From Thalassobius sp002708925 (GTDB taxonomy: Bacteria; Pseudomonadota; Alphaproteobacteria; Rhodobacterales; Rhodobacteraceae), in NCBI RefSeq assembly GCF_049803795.1, contig NZ_JBNAGJ010000003.1, positions 372,001 to 436,000 on the forward strand: a stretch of DNA of 64,000 nucleotides, read 5' to 3'. Below the pieces are notes generated by a model. The model did no database searches. It worked only from the letters and a program-made list of their open reading frames with translations, and was not told the origin of the DNA. Position 1 is the first letter of the stretch. Each line of letters begins with the position of its first letter. A program made the position numbers and the translations under genes. This document shows positions 34,644 through 42,913 of the stretch, one piece after another.

Positions 34644-35651
34644 TTATCCGGTGGTGGCACGCCGCAAAAGAGACACGACATTGGATCGGTCGATCTGTGC
34701 CTCGTCTACCTCGATGTCGCTGTGCTGGCGCGGGTCGTGATCCAGATCTTGGGCCCCAAGCCCGTCCAGCAGATCGGCGGGCAGGGCAGGGCGCGTGCGG
34801 TCGTCCAGCAGCAGGGTTTCGGCGGCGATGCCCTCGGCATAGATGATCTGGTGACTGTCGAACAGCAGCTGGAAATAATCCACAAAGCCGCCATCCTGCC
34901 GGGTGATCGTGGTGCCGTTAACCAGATGCCGCGCGCGGATCAGCAGCTCGGACCGGCCCAGGTTCAGCTGATCGCTGCGCTGATAGATGAACAGGCGGTG
35001 TTCGGGGCTGACCAGCAGATCGTGGGTGTTGTGCAAAACGCCTGCCGCAATGCGGATGGGGGCGAAATCGCCCACCGCGCGGGTGGTGGACTGGCCGATC
35101 CAGCGGATTTCCTGAGGCCCGTCATCGCGGGTCAGCACGCGGTCGCCGATTTGCAGGGCCTCGATCGGGCGCTGCTCGCCTGTGGCCAGGGTGATATGGG
35201 TGCCGCGGGTGAAGGCCACGCAGGCCACCTGCGCCAGTTTCGCCCGTGCGTTCTGCGTGTCGATCCCAACCAGGCTGTAATCGGTTTTCGAGCTAAGCGG
35301 CGCCAGCGGCAGCGCATAGAGCCGCGCGATGTGATCGCTCTCCAGCTCGACCAGCACCAGCAGCTCCGAGGTCTTTCCATCCGGCGACATCAGCGTCAGG
35401 CAGGCATCCAGCGCCAGCATCGCGCCGGGTGTGCCCTGGGGGCTGTCTTGGGAAATGCTGAAATGCCCGTGATCTTGCGGCACCAGCAGCAGCGGGGCGG
35501 GGGTGGCGGCAAACTGCAACTGATACACATCGTCCAGCATCAGATCGTCGGCCACGGACAGCGCATCGCCCATATTGGCCCCGTTCTCGACCCGCAGGGC
35601 CGTGGCGGGCAGAACGCTGAGAGTCAGAACAGAGGGCGCATGACGGGTCAT
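34644..35651 (-). CDS. Hint-domain (Hedgehog/intein-like) protein
   Basis: This 335-residue protein has a beta-rich N-terminal region of about 140 residues, then a Hint_2-type domain. That domain shows ACVAFTRGTHITLATGEQRP (candidate nucleophile cysteine), IEALQIGDRVLTRDDGPQ, RWIGQSTTRA, VSPEHRLFI and a final helix-rich tail. Such Hint proteins are abundant in Roseobacter-group genomes, sometimes fused to secreted repeats. No splicing partner or C-extein is evident here, so it may self-cleave or be inactive. There is no signal peptide, and the function is unknown. It is divergently transcribed from the SDR gene. Confidence 0.85.
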   Translation of the reverse strand: MTRHAPSVLTLSVLPATALRVENGANMGDALSVADDLMLDDVYQLQFAATPAPLLLVPQDHGHFSISQDSPQGTPGAMLALDACLTLMSPDGKTSELLVLVELESDHIARLYALPLAPLSSKTDYSLVGIDTQNARAKLAQVACVAFTRGTHITLATGEQRPIEALQIGDRVLTRDDGPQEIRWIGQSTTRAVGDFAPIRIAAGVLHNTHDLLVSPEHRLFIYQRSDQLNLGRSELLIRARHLVNGTTITRQDGGFVDYFQLLFDSHQIIYAEGIAAETLLLDDRTRPALPADLLDGLGAQDLDHDPRQHSDIEVDEAQIDRSNVVSLLRRATTG

Positions 35652-35747
35652 TCCGGCGGGGTTCCTGAATAGCAGATCAGCCTTTGACCTACCCTAGGAT
35701 TGTGGCGGCTTATGGTCAACGCGGCGGAGTTTTCCGGGCCAATTCAA

Positions 35748-35776
35748 TTGCCAAGGCGCAGGGTGCGCCCTAGACC
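35748..35776 (+). promoter_or_regulatory. candidate promoter of the SDR gene
   Basis: TTGCCA (35748-35753) resembles a -35 box (five of six). It is followed 17 bases later by TAGACC (35771-35776), a weak -10. This would start transcription about 25 bases before the SDR start codon. The divergent gene arrangement demands a promoter in this 156-base space, but the -10 match is poor. Confidence 0.35.
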
Positions 35777-35807
35777 TAAGGGCCAAAGCATAGCAGGAGC
35801 AAAACAC

Positions 35808-36587
35808 ATGGATCTGGGGATCAAGGGAAAACGCGCGCTGGTTTGTGCCTCCAGCAAGGGGCTGGGCCGGGGCTGCGCCGAGGCGCTGGCCGGGGCCGGT
35901 GTGGATCTGGTAATGAACGCCCGCGGGGCCGAGACGCTGGAGGCCACCGCCGCCGAAATTCGCGCCGCATATGGTGTGGACGTGGTGACCGTGGCCGCCG
36001 ACATCACCACCCCCGAAGGCCGCGCCGCCGTGCTGCAAAAGGCGCAGGACGTGGATATTCTGGTCAATAACGCGGGCGGGCCGCCCCCCGGCATGTGGAC
36101 AGATTGGGACCGCGAGGACTTCATCAAGGCGCTGGATGCCAACATGCTGGCCCCCATCGCGCTGATCAAGGCGCTGGTGCCGGGCATGATGGACCGGGGC
36201 TGGGGCCGGGTGGTCAATATCACCTCGGTTTCGGTCAAGGCACCGATTGCGGTGCTGGGGCTGTCGAACTCGGCGCGGGCGGGGCTGACGGGCTATGTGG
36301 CCGGCACCGCGCGTCAGGTGGCGGGCCAAGGCGTGACGATCAACAACCTGCTGCCCGGCCTGCACGCCACCGACCGGATGGTTTCGCTGGATGCCAACAC
36401 CGCCGCCGCGCAGGGCATCACCCCCGATGAGGCCCGCGCCGCAAAAGAGGCCGCAATCCCCGCCGGCCGCTATGGCACGGCCCAGGAATTCGGCGCGACT
36501 TGTGCCTTTATGTGCTCGGTTCATGCCGGGTTCATGGTGGGGCAGAACGTGCTGCTGGATGGCGGTGCCACGAACACGGTGATGTAA
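35808..36587 (+). CDS. SDR-family protein lacking the catalytic Tyr-x3-Lys
   Basis: This 259-residue Rossmann-fold protein has KRALVCASSKGLGRG in place of the TGxxxGxG dinucleotide motif, and VNNAGG is present. The active-site segment reads VLGLSNSARAGL where YxxxK would be, so the tyrosine is missing and the lysine is arginine. A subgroup of BKR-like SDRs with these substitutions is known. It is commonly annotated as 3-oxoacyl-ACP reductase, but catalysis by the standard mechanism is doubtful. ATG 35808 follows CAGGAG. The gene is monocistronic with its own terminator at 36610-36643. Confidence 0.85.
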   Translation: MDLGIKGKRALVCASSKGLGRGCAEALAGAGVDLVMNARGAETLEATAAEIRAAYGVDVVTVAADITTPEGRAAVLQKAQDVDILVNNAGGPPPGMWTDWDREDFIKALDANMLAPIALIKALVPGMMDRGWGRVVNITSVSVKAPIAVLGLSNSARAGLTGYVAGTARQVAGQGVTINNLLPGLHATDRMVSLDANTAAAQGITPDEARAAKEAAIPAGRYGTAQEFGATCAFMCSVHAGFMVGQNVLLDGGATNTVM

Positions 36588-36609
36588 GCCATCCTCACAA
36601 CTGCGTCAG

Positions 36610-36643
36610 CCGGGGCGATCATGGATTGTCCCGGTTTTCTTTT
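36610..36643 (+). terminator. intrinsic terminator after the SDR gene
   Basis: CCGGGGCGAT (36610-36619) pairs with ATTGTCCCGG (36625-36634), ten base pairs including two G-U, over a 5-base loop. It is followed by TTTTCTTTT (36635-36643). Confidence 0.85.
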
Positions 36644-36712
36644 GCGCTCTATCGTCTGCGGGGAAAGCACAGGTCAGAAAAACATAGGCCAGCAAAGACG
36701 GAGAGACCGGGG

Positions 36713-37753
36713 ATGAAACACGAAAACGTACAAGAATATTACGGCAAGGTTCTGCAAGGCAGCGACGATTTGCAGACAAACGCCTGCTGCACCCCCGATG
36801 AGATGCCGGACTATGTGAAATCTGTGCTGTCCAATATCCACGATGAGGTGCTGACCCGCTATTACGGCTGCGGGTTGGTGATGCCTCTGGGGCTTCAGGG
36901 CGCGCGGGTGCTGGATCTGGGCTGCGGGGCCGGGCGCGATGTCTATGCGCTGGCGCAATTGGTGGGGCCCAAGGGCCGCGTGGTGGGCGTGGACATGACC
37001 CCAGAACAGCTAGAAATCGCCCGCAGTCATCAGGCCTGGCACGCGGATCGCTTTGGCTTTGACAATGTAGAGTTCCACCAGGGCTATATCGAAACGCTGG
37101 ATCAACTGGGGCTGGAGCCGGGCAGCTTTGACGTGATCGTGTCCAATTGCGTGATCAACCTGGCCACCGACAAAGAGGCCGTTCTGCGCGGCGCGCACCA
37201 TCTGCTCAAACCGGGGGGCGAGATGTATTTCTCGGATGTTTACGCCGACCGCCGGGTGCCTCTGGCCATGGCGCAAGATGAGGTGCTGTATGGCGAATGC
37301 CTGTCCGGGGCGCTTTATTGGAACGATTTTCTGACCTTCGCCAAACGCGCCGGGTTTGACGATCCGCGCCTGGTGACGCACCGCCCGCTGACCATCGAAA
37401 ACCCCGAGCTGGAAAAACGTGTGGCGCCGTTGAAATTCACCTCGGCCACCTATCGGCTGTTCAAACTGGACGGTCTGGAAACCGCCTGCGAGGACTACGG
37501 CCAGGCGGTGATCTACAAGGGCACCGTGGAACATGCCCCCCATGCCTTTGCGCTGGACGATCACCACATTATCGAAACCGGCAAGGTGTTCCCCGTCTGC
37601 GGTAATACCTGGAAAATGCTGGCGGACACGCGATTTGCCGATCATTTCGCCTTTATCGGGGATTTTTCCACGCATTACGGCATTTTTGACGGCTGCGGCG
37701 GCGAAAGCCCGTTCGAGCGCGCCACCGACGGCGATGCTGCGCCCTGTTGCTAA
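36713..37753 (+). CDS. arsM: arsenite S-adenosylmethyltransferase
   Basis: This 346-residue class I methyltransferase has the SAM motif VLDLGCGAGRDVY (about 66-78). Cysteines sit in the ArsM pattern: CC at 25-26 (NACCTPDE), C146 (SNCVINL) and C196 (GECLSG). The C146-C196 spacing of 50 matches the As(III)-binding pair known from algal ArsM. A C-terminal domain (about 250-346) carries more cysteines (VCGN, GCGG and a terminal CC). It would methylate arsenite and volatilise or detoxify it. ATG 36713 is chosen; the open frame upstream is intergenic. No other ars gene lies nearby, so regulation by ArsR in cis is not evident. Confidence 0.88.
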   Translation: MKHENVQEYYGKVLQGSDDLQTNACCTPDEMPDYVKSVLSNIHDEVLTRYYGCGLVMPLGLQGARVLDLGCGAGRDVYALAQLVGPKGRVVGVDMTPEQLEIARSHQAWHADRFGFDNVEFHQGYIETLDQLGLEPGSFDVIVSNCVINLATDKEAVLRGAHHLLKPGGEMYFSDVYADRRVPLAMAQDEVLYGECLSGALYWNDFLTFAKRAGFDDPRLVTHRPLTIENPELEKRVAPLKFTSATYRLFKLDGLETACEDYGQAVIYKGTVEHAPHAFALDDHHIIETGKVFPVCGNTWKMLADTRFADHFAFIGDFSTHYGIFDGCGGESPFERATDGDAAPCC

Positions 37754-37835
37754 GACTTGTGTCGCACGGCGCGGCTTGGTATCTGCCTGCAAAGCCCGAT
37801 AAAATCCATCGGAATAACGCAAGAGGCCAAGCGTC

Positions 37836-38915
37836 GTGCAACCCGCCCCCAGATTGGAGATTCGCAATCTTGTCCGCAGTTTCGGCGGGCAACGGGTGGT
37901 GGATGATGTCTCGCTCAGTGTGATGCCGGGGCAGGTGACCTGCCTGCTGGGCCCCTCGGGCTGCGGTAAATCCACCACGCTGCGGATGATTGCGGGCGTG
38001 GAAATGCAGGATACCGGGCAGATTTATGTGGATGGCAGCCTGATCTGCGACACCGTGTTCCGAATCCCGCCCGAGCGCCGCAATATCGGGCTGATGTTTC
38101 AGGATTTCGCCCTCTTTCCGCATCTGAGCGTCGGCGATAACGTCGCCTTTGGCCTGCGCGGCCCCAAAGAGGCCAAACGCGCCCGCGTCGAGGAATTGCT
38201 CGATAAGGTCGGGCTGAAACGGTTTATCGACAGCTTCCCTTATCTGCTGTCAGGGGGGGAGCAGCAGCGCGTGGCGCTGGCTCGTGCCTTGGCTCCGCGC
38301 CCCAAGATCATGCTGATGGACGAGCCCTTCTCGGGTCTCGATAACCGTCTGCGCGACGACATCCGCGATCAGACGCTTGAGCTGCTCAAAGAAGAGGACG
38401 CCGCCGTCCTGCTGGTGACGCACGAACCCGAAGAGGCCATGCGCATGGCCGATGAGATTGCCCTGATGCGCAAGGGGCGGATCGTTCAGCAAGGCGCGCC
38501 CTACAATATCTACAACGCGCCCGTGGACAAACAGGCCGTGGCATTTTTCAGCGATATCAATGTGATACGCAGCACGGTGCAGGGCGCGCTGACGAATACG
38601 CCCTTTGGCCAGTTCCTGGCGCCCGGCGTCGCGGATGGCGGGCAGGTGGATATTGTGATCCGTCCGCAGCACCTGAAGATAGACTTTGATCGCGGGGGTA
38701 AGGGCCCTCTGCCGACGCCTCAGGATGGGGTGGCCGCGCGCGGCGAAGTGGTGCGCGCACGCTTTATGGGCTCGGAAAGCCTGGTCGAGATTCGCATGGA
38801 TTTCGACGGCTCGGTGCTGAAGGCAACGGTGCCGAATGTGTTTTTGCCCAAACCCGGCAAACCGCTGTGGCTGATGTTCCGGCGCGATCGCTGTTTCGTC
38901 TTTCCCGTGGCCTGA
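37836..38915 (+). CDS. ABC transporter ATP-binding protein, FbpC/PotA-like
   Basis: This 359-residue importer ATPase has Walker A GPSGCGKSTT (about 40-49), Q-loop FQDFALFPHLS, signature LSGGEQQR, Walker B IMLMDEPFSGLD, the H-loop VTHEPEEAMRMAD and a C-terminal TOBE-like regulatory domain (about 270-359). The start is GTG 37836 after AAGAGG. No permease or binding-protein gene is adjacent, so it is an orphan ATPase. Iron(III), polyamine or phosphonate-type import are all possible. Confidence 0.88.
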   Translation: MQPAPRLEIRNLVRSFGGQRVVDDVSLSVMPGQVTCLLGPSGCGKSTTLRMIAGVEMQDTGQIYVDGSLICDTVFRIPPERRNIGLMFQDFALFPHLSVGDNVAFGLRGPKEAKRARVEELLDKVGLKRFIDSFPYLLSGGEQQRVALARALAPRPKIMLMDEPFSGLDNRLRDDIRDQTLELLKEEDAAVLLVTHEPEEAMRMADEIALMRKGRIVQQGAPYNIYNAPVDKQAVAFFSDINVIRSTVQGALTNTPFGQFLAPGVADGGQVDIVIRPQHLKIDFDRGGKGPLPTPQDGVAARGEVVRARFMGSESLVEIRMDFDGSVLKATVPNVFLPKPGKPLWLMFRRDRCFVFPVA

Positions 38916-39091
38916 TCGGCCGATTTCCCTGTCGCCCGATTTCAGGGCCTGAGGGGCAGGTTTCTGACACCTATACGAAAAATCCACCGTTGCGGCGCTT
39001 TGGTTCTTCCAACGCGGGCCAATCGTTATTAGATACGTAACGTGATTTTCGCAGGGCTTCGCAACGAAAGCCCAACCAAGGGAGAGACAAC
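38916..39091 (+). promoter_or_regulatory. intergenic region upstream of tatABC
   Basis: The 176 bases contain no convincing ORF. A less GC-rich stretch around TCGTTATTAGATACG (about 39022-39038) is the most promoter-like part, and AAGGGAGAG before the ATG is the tatA ribosome-binding site. A definite -35/-10 pair could not be fixed. Confidence 0.35.
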
Positions 39092-39307
39092 ATGCTTAAC
39101 AATATCGGCCTGCCCGGCCTTCTGCTGATCGCCGTCGTTGTGCTGGTGCTGTTCGGCCGTGGCAAAATCAGCTCGTTGATGGGCGAAGTGGGCAAGGGCA
39201 TTACCTCGTTCAAGAAGGGCGTGAACGAAGGCACCAAGGAACTGGAAGAGCAGGCCGCCGCCGAGGCCAAGGACGTGACCCCCGAGTCCGAAAAAGACAA
39301 GGTCTAA
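39092..39307 (+). CDS. tatA: Sec-independent protein translocase TatA
   Basis: This 71-residue protein has one N-terminal membrane helix (LPGLLLIAVVVLVLF), the FGRGKI hinge, an amphipathic helix (SLMGEVGKGITSFKKGV) and an acidic tail. It forms the Tat pore for folded proteins. It is the first gene of tatABC; a strong ribosome-binding site (AAGGGAGAG) precedes it. Confidence 0.95.
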   Translation: MLNNIGLPGLLLIAVVVLVLFGRGKISSLMGEVGKGITSFKKGVNEGTKELEEQAAAEAKDVTPESEKDKV

Positions 39308-39310
39308 TCC

Positions 39311-39772
39311 ATGTTCGATCTTGGCTGGACCGAGCTGATGGTCATCGGGATCGTCGCTCTGATCGTGGTGGGGCCCAAGGATCTGCCCGGTCTGTTCCGC
39401 ACGGTTGGACGTTTTGTCGGCAAGGCCAAGGGCATGGCGCGTGAATTCAGTCGCGCCATGGATCAGGCCGCCGATGATGCCGGGGTCAAGGACATCTCGA
39501 CCACGATCAAGGCCGCCGCCGACCCCAAACAGTTCGGCATGGACAAGGTCAAAGAGGCCACCGACAGCTTCAAGAACTGGGATCCGACCAAAGACACCGA
39601 TCTGGACGAGGATCGCGCCGCCGTCGCCAAGAAAATCCACGACGCGACCGCCAAGCGCGAGGCCGAACGCCAGGCTGCCGACGCGGCCGAGGCCGAAAAC
39701 GCCGCCGCCCAGGTCGGAGACAAGGCCGAAGAACCGGCCCCTCAGAAGGCATCCGAACAGGCCAAGGAATAA
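39311..39772 (+). CDS. tatB: Sec-independent protein translocase TatB
   Basis: This 153-residue protein has the membrane helix LGWTELMVIGIVALIVVGPKDLP and an extended amphipathic region, then an Ala/Glu-rich low-complexity tail (ATAKREAERQAADAAEAENA). It acts with TatC in twin-arginine substrate recognition. It starts three bases after tatA. Confidence 0.95.
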   Translation: MFDLGWTELMVIGIVALIVVGPKDLPGLFRTVGRFVGKAKGMAREFSRAMDQAADDAGVKDISTTIKAAADPKQFGMDKVKEATDSFKNWDPTKDTDLDEDRAAVAKKIHDATAKREAERQAADAAEAENAAAQVGDKAEEPAPQKASEQAKE

Positions 39773-39775
39773 GGC

Positions 39776-40732
39776 ATGACCGACAGCAACGAGATCGAAG
39801 AGAGCAGCGCCCCGCTGATCGAACACCTGGCCGAATTGCGCACGCGTCTGATCCGCTCGGTCATTGCGTTTGTGATCGGGATGGTGATCTGTTTCTCGTT
39901 CGGGCGGCACATTCTGGATTTCCTGCTGGGCCCGATCGAGGACACGATGCGCGCGCTGGGCAATCCCAATCCGGTGATGCAATACACCGCGCCGCAGGAA
40001 TATTTCTTTACCCTGATCCGCATCTCGATGGTGGGCGGGCTGGCGCTGTCCTTTCCGGTGATCGCCAACCAGCTGTGGCGCTTTGTGGCGCCGGGACTGT
40101 ATAAAAACGAAAAGAACGCCTTTCTGCCCTTTCTGATTGCCTCGCCCGTGCTGTTCCTGATGGGCGGTGCCTTTGCGCATTACGTGGTGATCCCGCTGGC
40201 CATGGCGTTTTTCCTGGGGTTTGCGGATTTCCCGTCCTTCGTTTCGGCCATGCTGGTGGGGCAGGATGTGGATGCCTCTTTGACTGCCGCTCAGGAAGGG
40301 ATCGACATTGTTTTCAACGGTAAGGTCAACGAAAGCCTTGATATTACGCTGAAAATGATCGTGGCCTTTGGCCTGTGTTTCCAACTGCCCGTGCTGCTGA
40401 CGCTGATGGGCAAGGCCGGGCTGGCCTCGGCCAAGGGGCTGCGCAACACCCGCAAATACGCCGTGGTGGGCATCCTGACGGTGGCCGCTTTGGTGACGCC
40501 GCCGGATGTGACGACGCAGCTGATCCTGTTTGTGGTGGTTTACGGGCTCTATGAAATCTCGATCTTCCTGGTGGCCCGCGTGGAAACCAAACGCGAGGCC
40601 CGCCTGCGCGCCGAAGGTTATTACGACGACGAAGAAGAGCCCGAAGAAGAGTTCGACGACCCGTTGATGAAAGAATTCGACGAAGAAGAGGACGACCCCG
40701 GCATGGTGGATAACAGCGGGTCGAAACCGTGA
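39776..40732 (+). CDS. tatC: Sec-independent protein translocase TatC
   Basis: This 318-residue polytopic protein (about six helices) is the Tat receptor. It has the N-terminal SAPLIEHLAELRTRLIRSV, the FxxP-type segments around APQEYFFTLIRIS and FGLCFQLPVLLTLMG. The C-terminal 40 residues are extremely acidic (DDEEEPEEEFDDPLMKEF, then DEEEDD), a longer tail than in E. coli TatC. Its stop overlaps the next gene by four bases. Confidence 0.95.
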   Translation: MTDSNEIEESSAPLIEHLAELRTRLIRSVIAFVIGMVICFSFGRHILDFLLGPIEDTMRALGNPNPVMQYTAPQEYFFTLIRISMVGGLALSFPVIANQLWRFVAPGLYKNEKNAFLPFLIASPVLFLMGGAFAHYVVIPLAMAFFLGFADFPSFVSAMLVGQDVDASLTAAQEGIDIVFNGKVNESLDITLKMIVAFGLCFQLPVLLTLMGKAGLASAKGLRNTRKYAVVGILTVAALVTPPDVTTQLILFVVVYGLYEISIFLVARVETKREARLRAEGYYDDEEEPEEEFDDPLMKEFDEEEDDPGMVDNSGSKP

Positions 40733-41565
40733 AAAAGACCATGAAACGTATCGCGGCGGCGCTGGAGCGGATGTCTCCGGCGCCTTTGGCGGCCCCCGAT
40801 TTCGACGCGGCCGACGCCTTTGTCTGGCATGTAGAGCCCGACCGGCTGGAGCCCGTCCCCAAGGTAAACCGCGTGGATCTGTCGCTGCTGGTGGGGGTGG
40901 ATCGCAGCCGCGACACGCTGCTGACCAACACGGTGCAATTTGCGCGCGGCCTGCCGGCGAATAACGCCCTGCTGTGGGGTGCGCGCGGGATGGGGAAATC
41001 CTCGCTTGTGAAGGCGGTGCACGCGCAGGTTCTGGCGCAGGGGCACGCGCTGAAAATCGTGGAACTGCAACGCGAGGATCTGCCCTCGGTGGCGCGGCTG
41101 CTGAACTTGCTGCGCGCCAGCGACGCGCGGTTCGTGCTGTTTTGCGACGATCTGTCCTTCAGCCATGATGATCAGCATTACAAATCGCTCAAGGCCGTGC
41201 TGGATGGCGGGATTGAGGGACGCCCCGACAATGTGGTGTTCTATGCCACTTCGAACCGGCGCCACCTGATGCCGCGCGACATGATCGAGAATGAACGCTC
41301 TAGCGCGATCAACCCCTCTGAGGCGGTCGAGGAAAAGGTGTCCCTGTCCGATCGCTTCGGGCTGTGGCTGGGCTTTCATCCGTGCACGCAGGATGACTAT
41401 CTGGCGATGATCCGGGGCTATTGCGATGCCCATGGCGTGCAGATCGAGGACAGCACCCTGCGCGCCGAAGCCATCGAATGGCAGGCCACGCGCGGCGGGC
41501 GGTCGGGCCGGGTGGCCTGGCAGTTCTTTACCGATCTGGCCGGGCGCAAGGGCGTTCGGGTCTAA
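40729..41565 (+). CDS. DUF815-type P-loop ATPase
   Basis: This 278-residue AAA-like ATPase has Walker A WGARGMGKSSL (about 83-93) and Walker B FVLFCDDLSF, with DGGIEGRPDNVVFYATSNRRHLMP typical of DUF815 (read in two parts). Start GTG 40729 overlaps the tatC stop (GTGA); an in-frame ATG at 40741 is the alternative. The biological role is uncharacterised. Coupling to tatC is seen directly in the overlap. An intrinsic terminator follows. Confidence 0.85.
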   Translation: MKKTMKRIAAALERMSPAPLAAPDFDAADAFVWHVEPDRLEPVPKVNRVDLSLLVGVDRSRDTLLTNTVQFARGLPANNALLWGARGMGKSSLVKAVHAQVLAQGHALKIVELQREDLPSVARLLNLLRASDARFVLFCDDLSFSHDDQHYKSLKAVLDGGIEGRPDNVVFYATSNRRHLMPRDMIENERSSAINPSEAVEEKVSLSDRFGLWLGFHPCTQDDYLAMIRGYCDAHGVQIEDSTLRAEAIEWQATRGGRSGRVAWQFFTDLAGRKGVRV

Positions 41566-41582
41566 GCTAACCTCTTGAAATA

Positions 41583-41609
41583 AAAGGCCCGCCAGATCAG
41601 CGGGCCTTT
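41583..41609. terminator. bidirectional intrinsic terminator
   Basis: AAAGGCCCGC (41583-41592) pairs perfectly with GCGGGCCTTT (41600-41609) over a 7-base loop between convergent genes. The A/T ends provide a short U-tract in both directions. Confidence 0.85.
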
Positions 41610-41627
41610 GGCATTCTTTCAGGCGGG

Positions 41628-42845
41628 TTATTTCAGATAGGGCGTCGGATCCACCGCATCAAAGCCCTTGCGGACCTCGAAATGCACGTAGTTCGATTTA
41701 CCCGAGCGGATTTTCCCGATGCTCTGGCCGCGTTTCACACCATCGCCCTTCTTGACCGAGATCGCATCCACATTGGCATAGACCGTCAGCAGATTATCGG
41801 GGTGTTTGATCAGCAGAATCGGGATCTGATCGGCATCGGTGGTGATCGCCGCGACGGTGCCATTGGCCGCCGCGCGGACCGGCGTGCCGGGGGCTGCGGC
41901 GATGTCGATCCCGTCGTTTTTACCCTTCTTGTAGTCTCGGACGATGCTGCCGTTCACGGGCATGTCCATCTGGGCCTTGCGGGTCTGGGATTTGCTCAGA
42001 TCCGGCGCGCCGGTGGGCTGTGTGGCCTGGGCCGCAGGGGTGGTTTTCTGCGCGGGCAGCGCCTGGCTGGCGCTTGGCGGGGTGGGCGTGCTGCTGCCCT
42101 GGCCGGGTTTGCTGGTGGTGAAAGGCTGCGCTTTGCGTTGCGGCGCGCTGGTGTCGGGCACGGGGATCAGCAGATACTGGCCCTCGCGGATGGTGAAATC
42201 GGGGCCCAGGCCGTTCCATTCGGCCAGCGCCCGAACCGAGACATCATACATCCGCGAAATCGTATAGGCGGTCTCGCCGCGCACCACCTTGTGGCGGATG
42301 GGTTCGATGCCCACCTGGACCTTCTCGGCCTTTTGGGCGGGTTTCGCGGTCTCGGTTTTGGGCAGTTCGGTGGTTTCCACCTTCGCGGCCGAGGCCCGGT
42401 CAATCGCGCCCCCGGCGATGCTCTCGATGTCCACGGACGAGGGCGGCTGGATCGGGCCGGTGGCCTCGGCGCCAGTGGCGGGCGAGGGTTCGGCGACGCG
42501 GCGGGGCAGGGCCAGCACCTCGTCCTTGCGCAGCACATCATCGGGGCGCACGCCGTTGTATTTGGCCAGCTCCTCGGCATCCAGGCCGATCCGGTTGGCC
42601 ACATCGGCCACCGTATCGCCGCCGCGCGCCACCACGACCTGATAGCCGGGATAGGAAATGATACCGCGATTGTCCGGCGCAGGGCGTTCAGCGGTAGCCT
42701 GACGCGCCGCATCCGCAGTGCTAAGCGCATTGCCGAAATTGCCACGCAGATCGAAATCAAATGGTTCGTCACAGGCCGCCAGTAGCGCCAGCGCCGAACC
42801 GGCAAGCATCACACGGGCCGAATGGAAACGGCAGGTCTGGGTCAT
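41628..42845 (-). CDS. nlpD: NlpD-like lipoprotein with two LysM domains and a degenerate LytM domain
   Basis: The 405-residue product has a lipobox LLAAC with lipidated C25. LysM 1 is about residues 67-114 and LysM 2 about 184-228, followed by a Pro/Thr/Ser-rich linker and a C-terminal LytM/M23 domain (about 293-394). Zinc-ligand positions are altered: N310 replaces the first His of HxxxD (D314 kept), and Y386 the first His of HxH (H388 kept). It is therefore probably an amidase activator rather than a peptidase, as known for NlpD/EnvC. The neighbours pcm and surE match the classic surE-pcm-nlpD order. Confidence 0.88.
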   Translation of the reverse strand: MTQTCRFHSARVMLAGSALALLAACDEPFDFDLRGNFGNALSTADAARQATAERPAPDNRGIISYPGYQVVVARGGDTVADVANRIGLDAEELAKYNGVRPDDVLRKDEVLALPRRVAEPSPATGAEATGPIQPPSSVDIESIAGGAIDRASAAKVETTELPKTETAKPAQKAEKVQVGIEPIRHKVVRGETAYTISRMYDVSVRALAEWNGLGPDFTIREGQYLLIPVPDTSAPQRKAQPFTTSKPGQGSSTPTPPSASQALPAQKTTPAAQATQPTGAPDLSKSQTRKAQMDMPVNGSIVRDYKKGKNDGIDIAAAPGTPVRAAANGTVAAITTDADQIPILLIKHPDNLLTVYANVDAISVKKGDGVKRGQSIGKIRSGKSNYVHFEVRKGFDAVDPTPYLK

Positions 42846-42913
42846 CTCGATGTCCTCTGTCTGCCCCTTGTTGGCCGGGGCTTGATCAACTGATTAACGG
42901 GTGTTTGCCCGAT

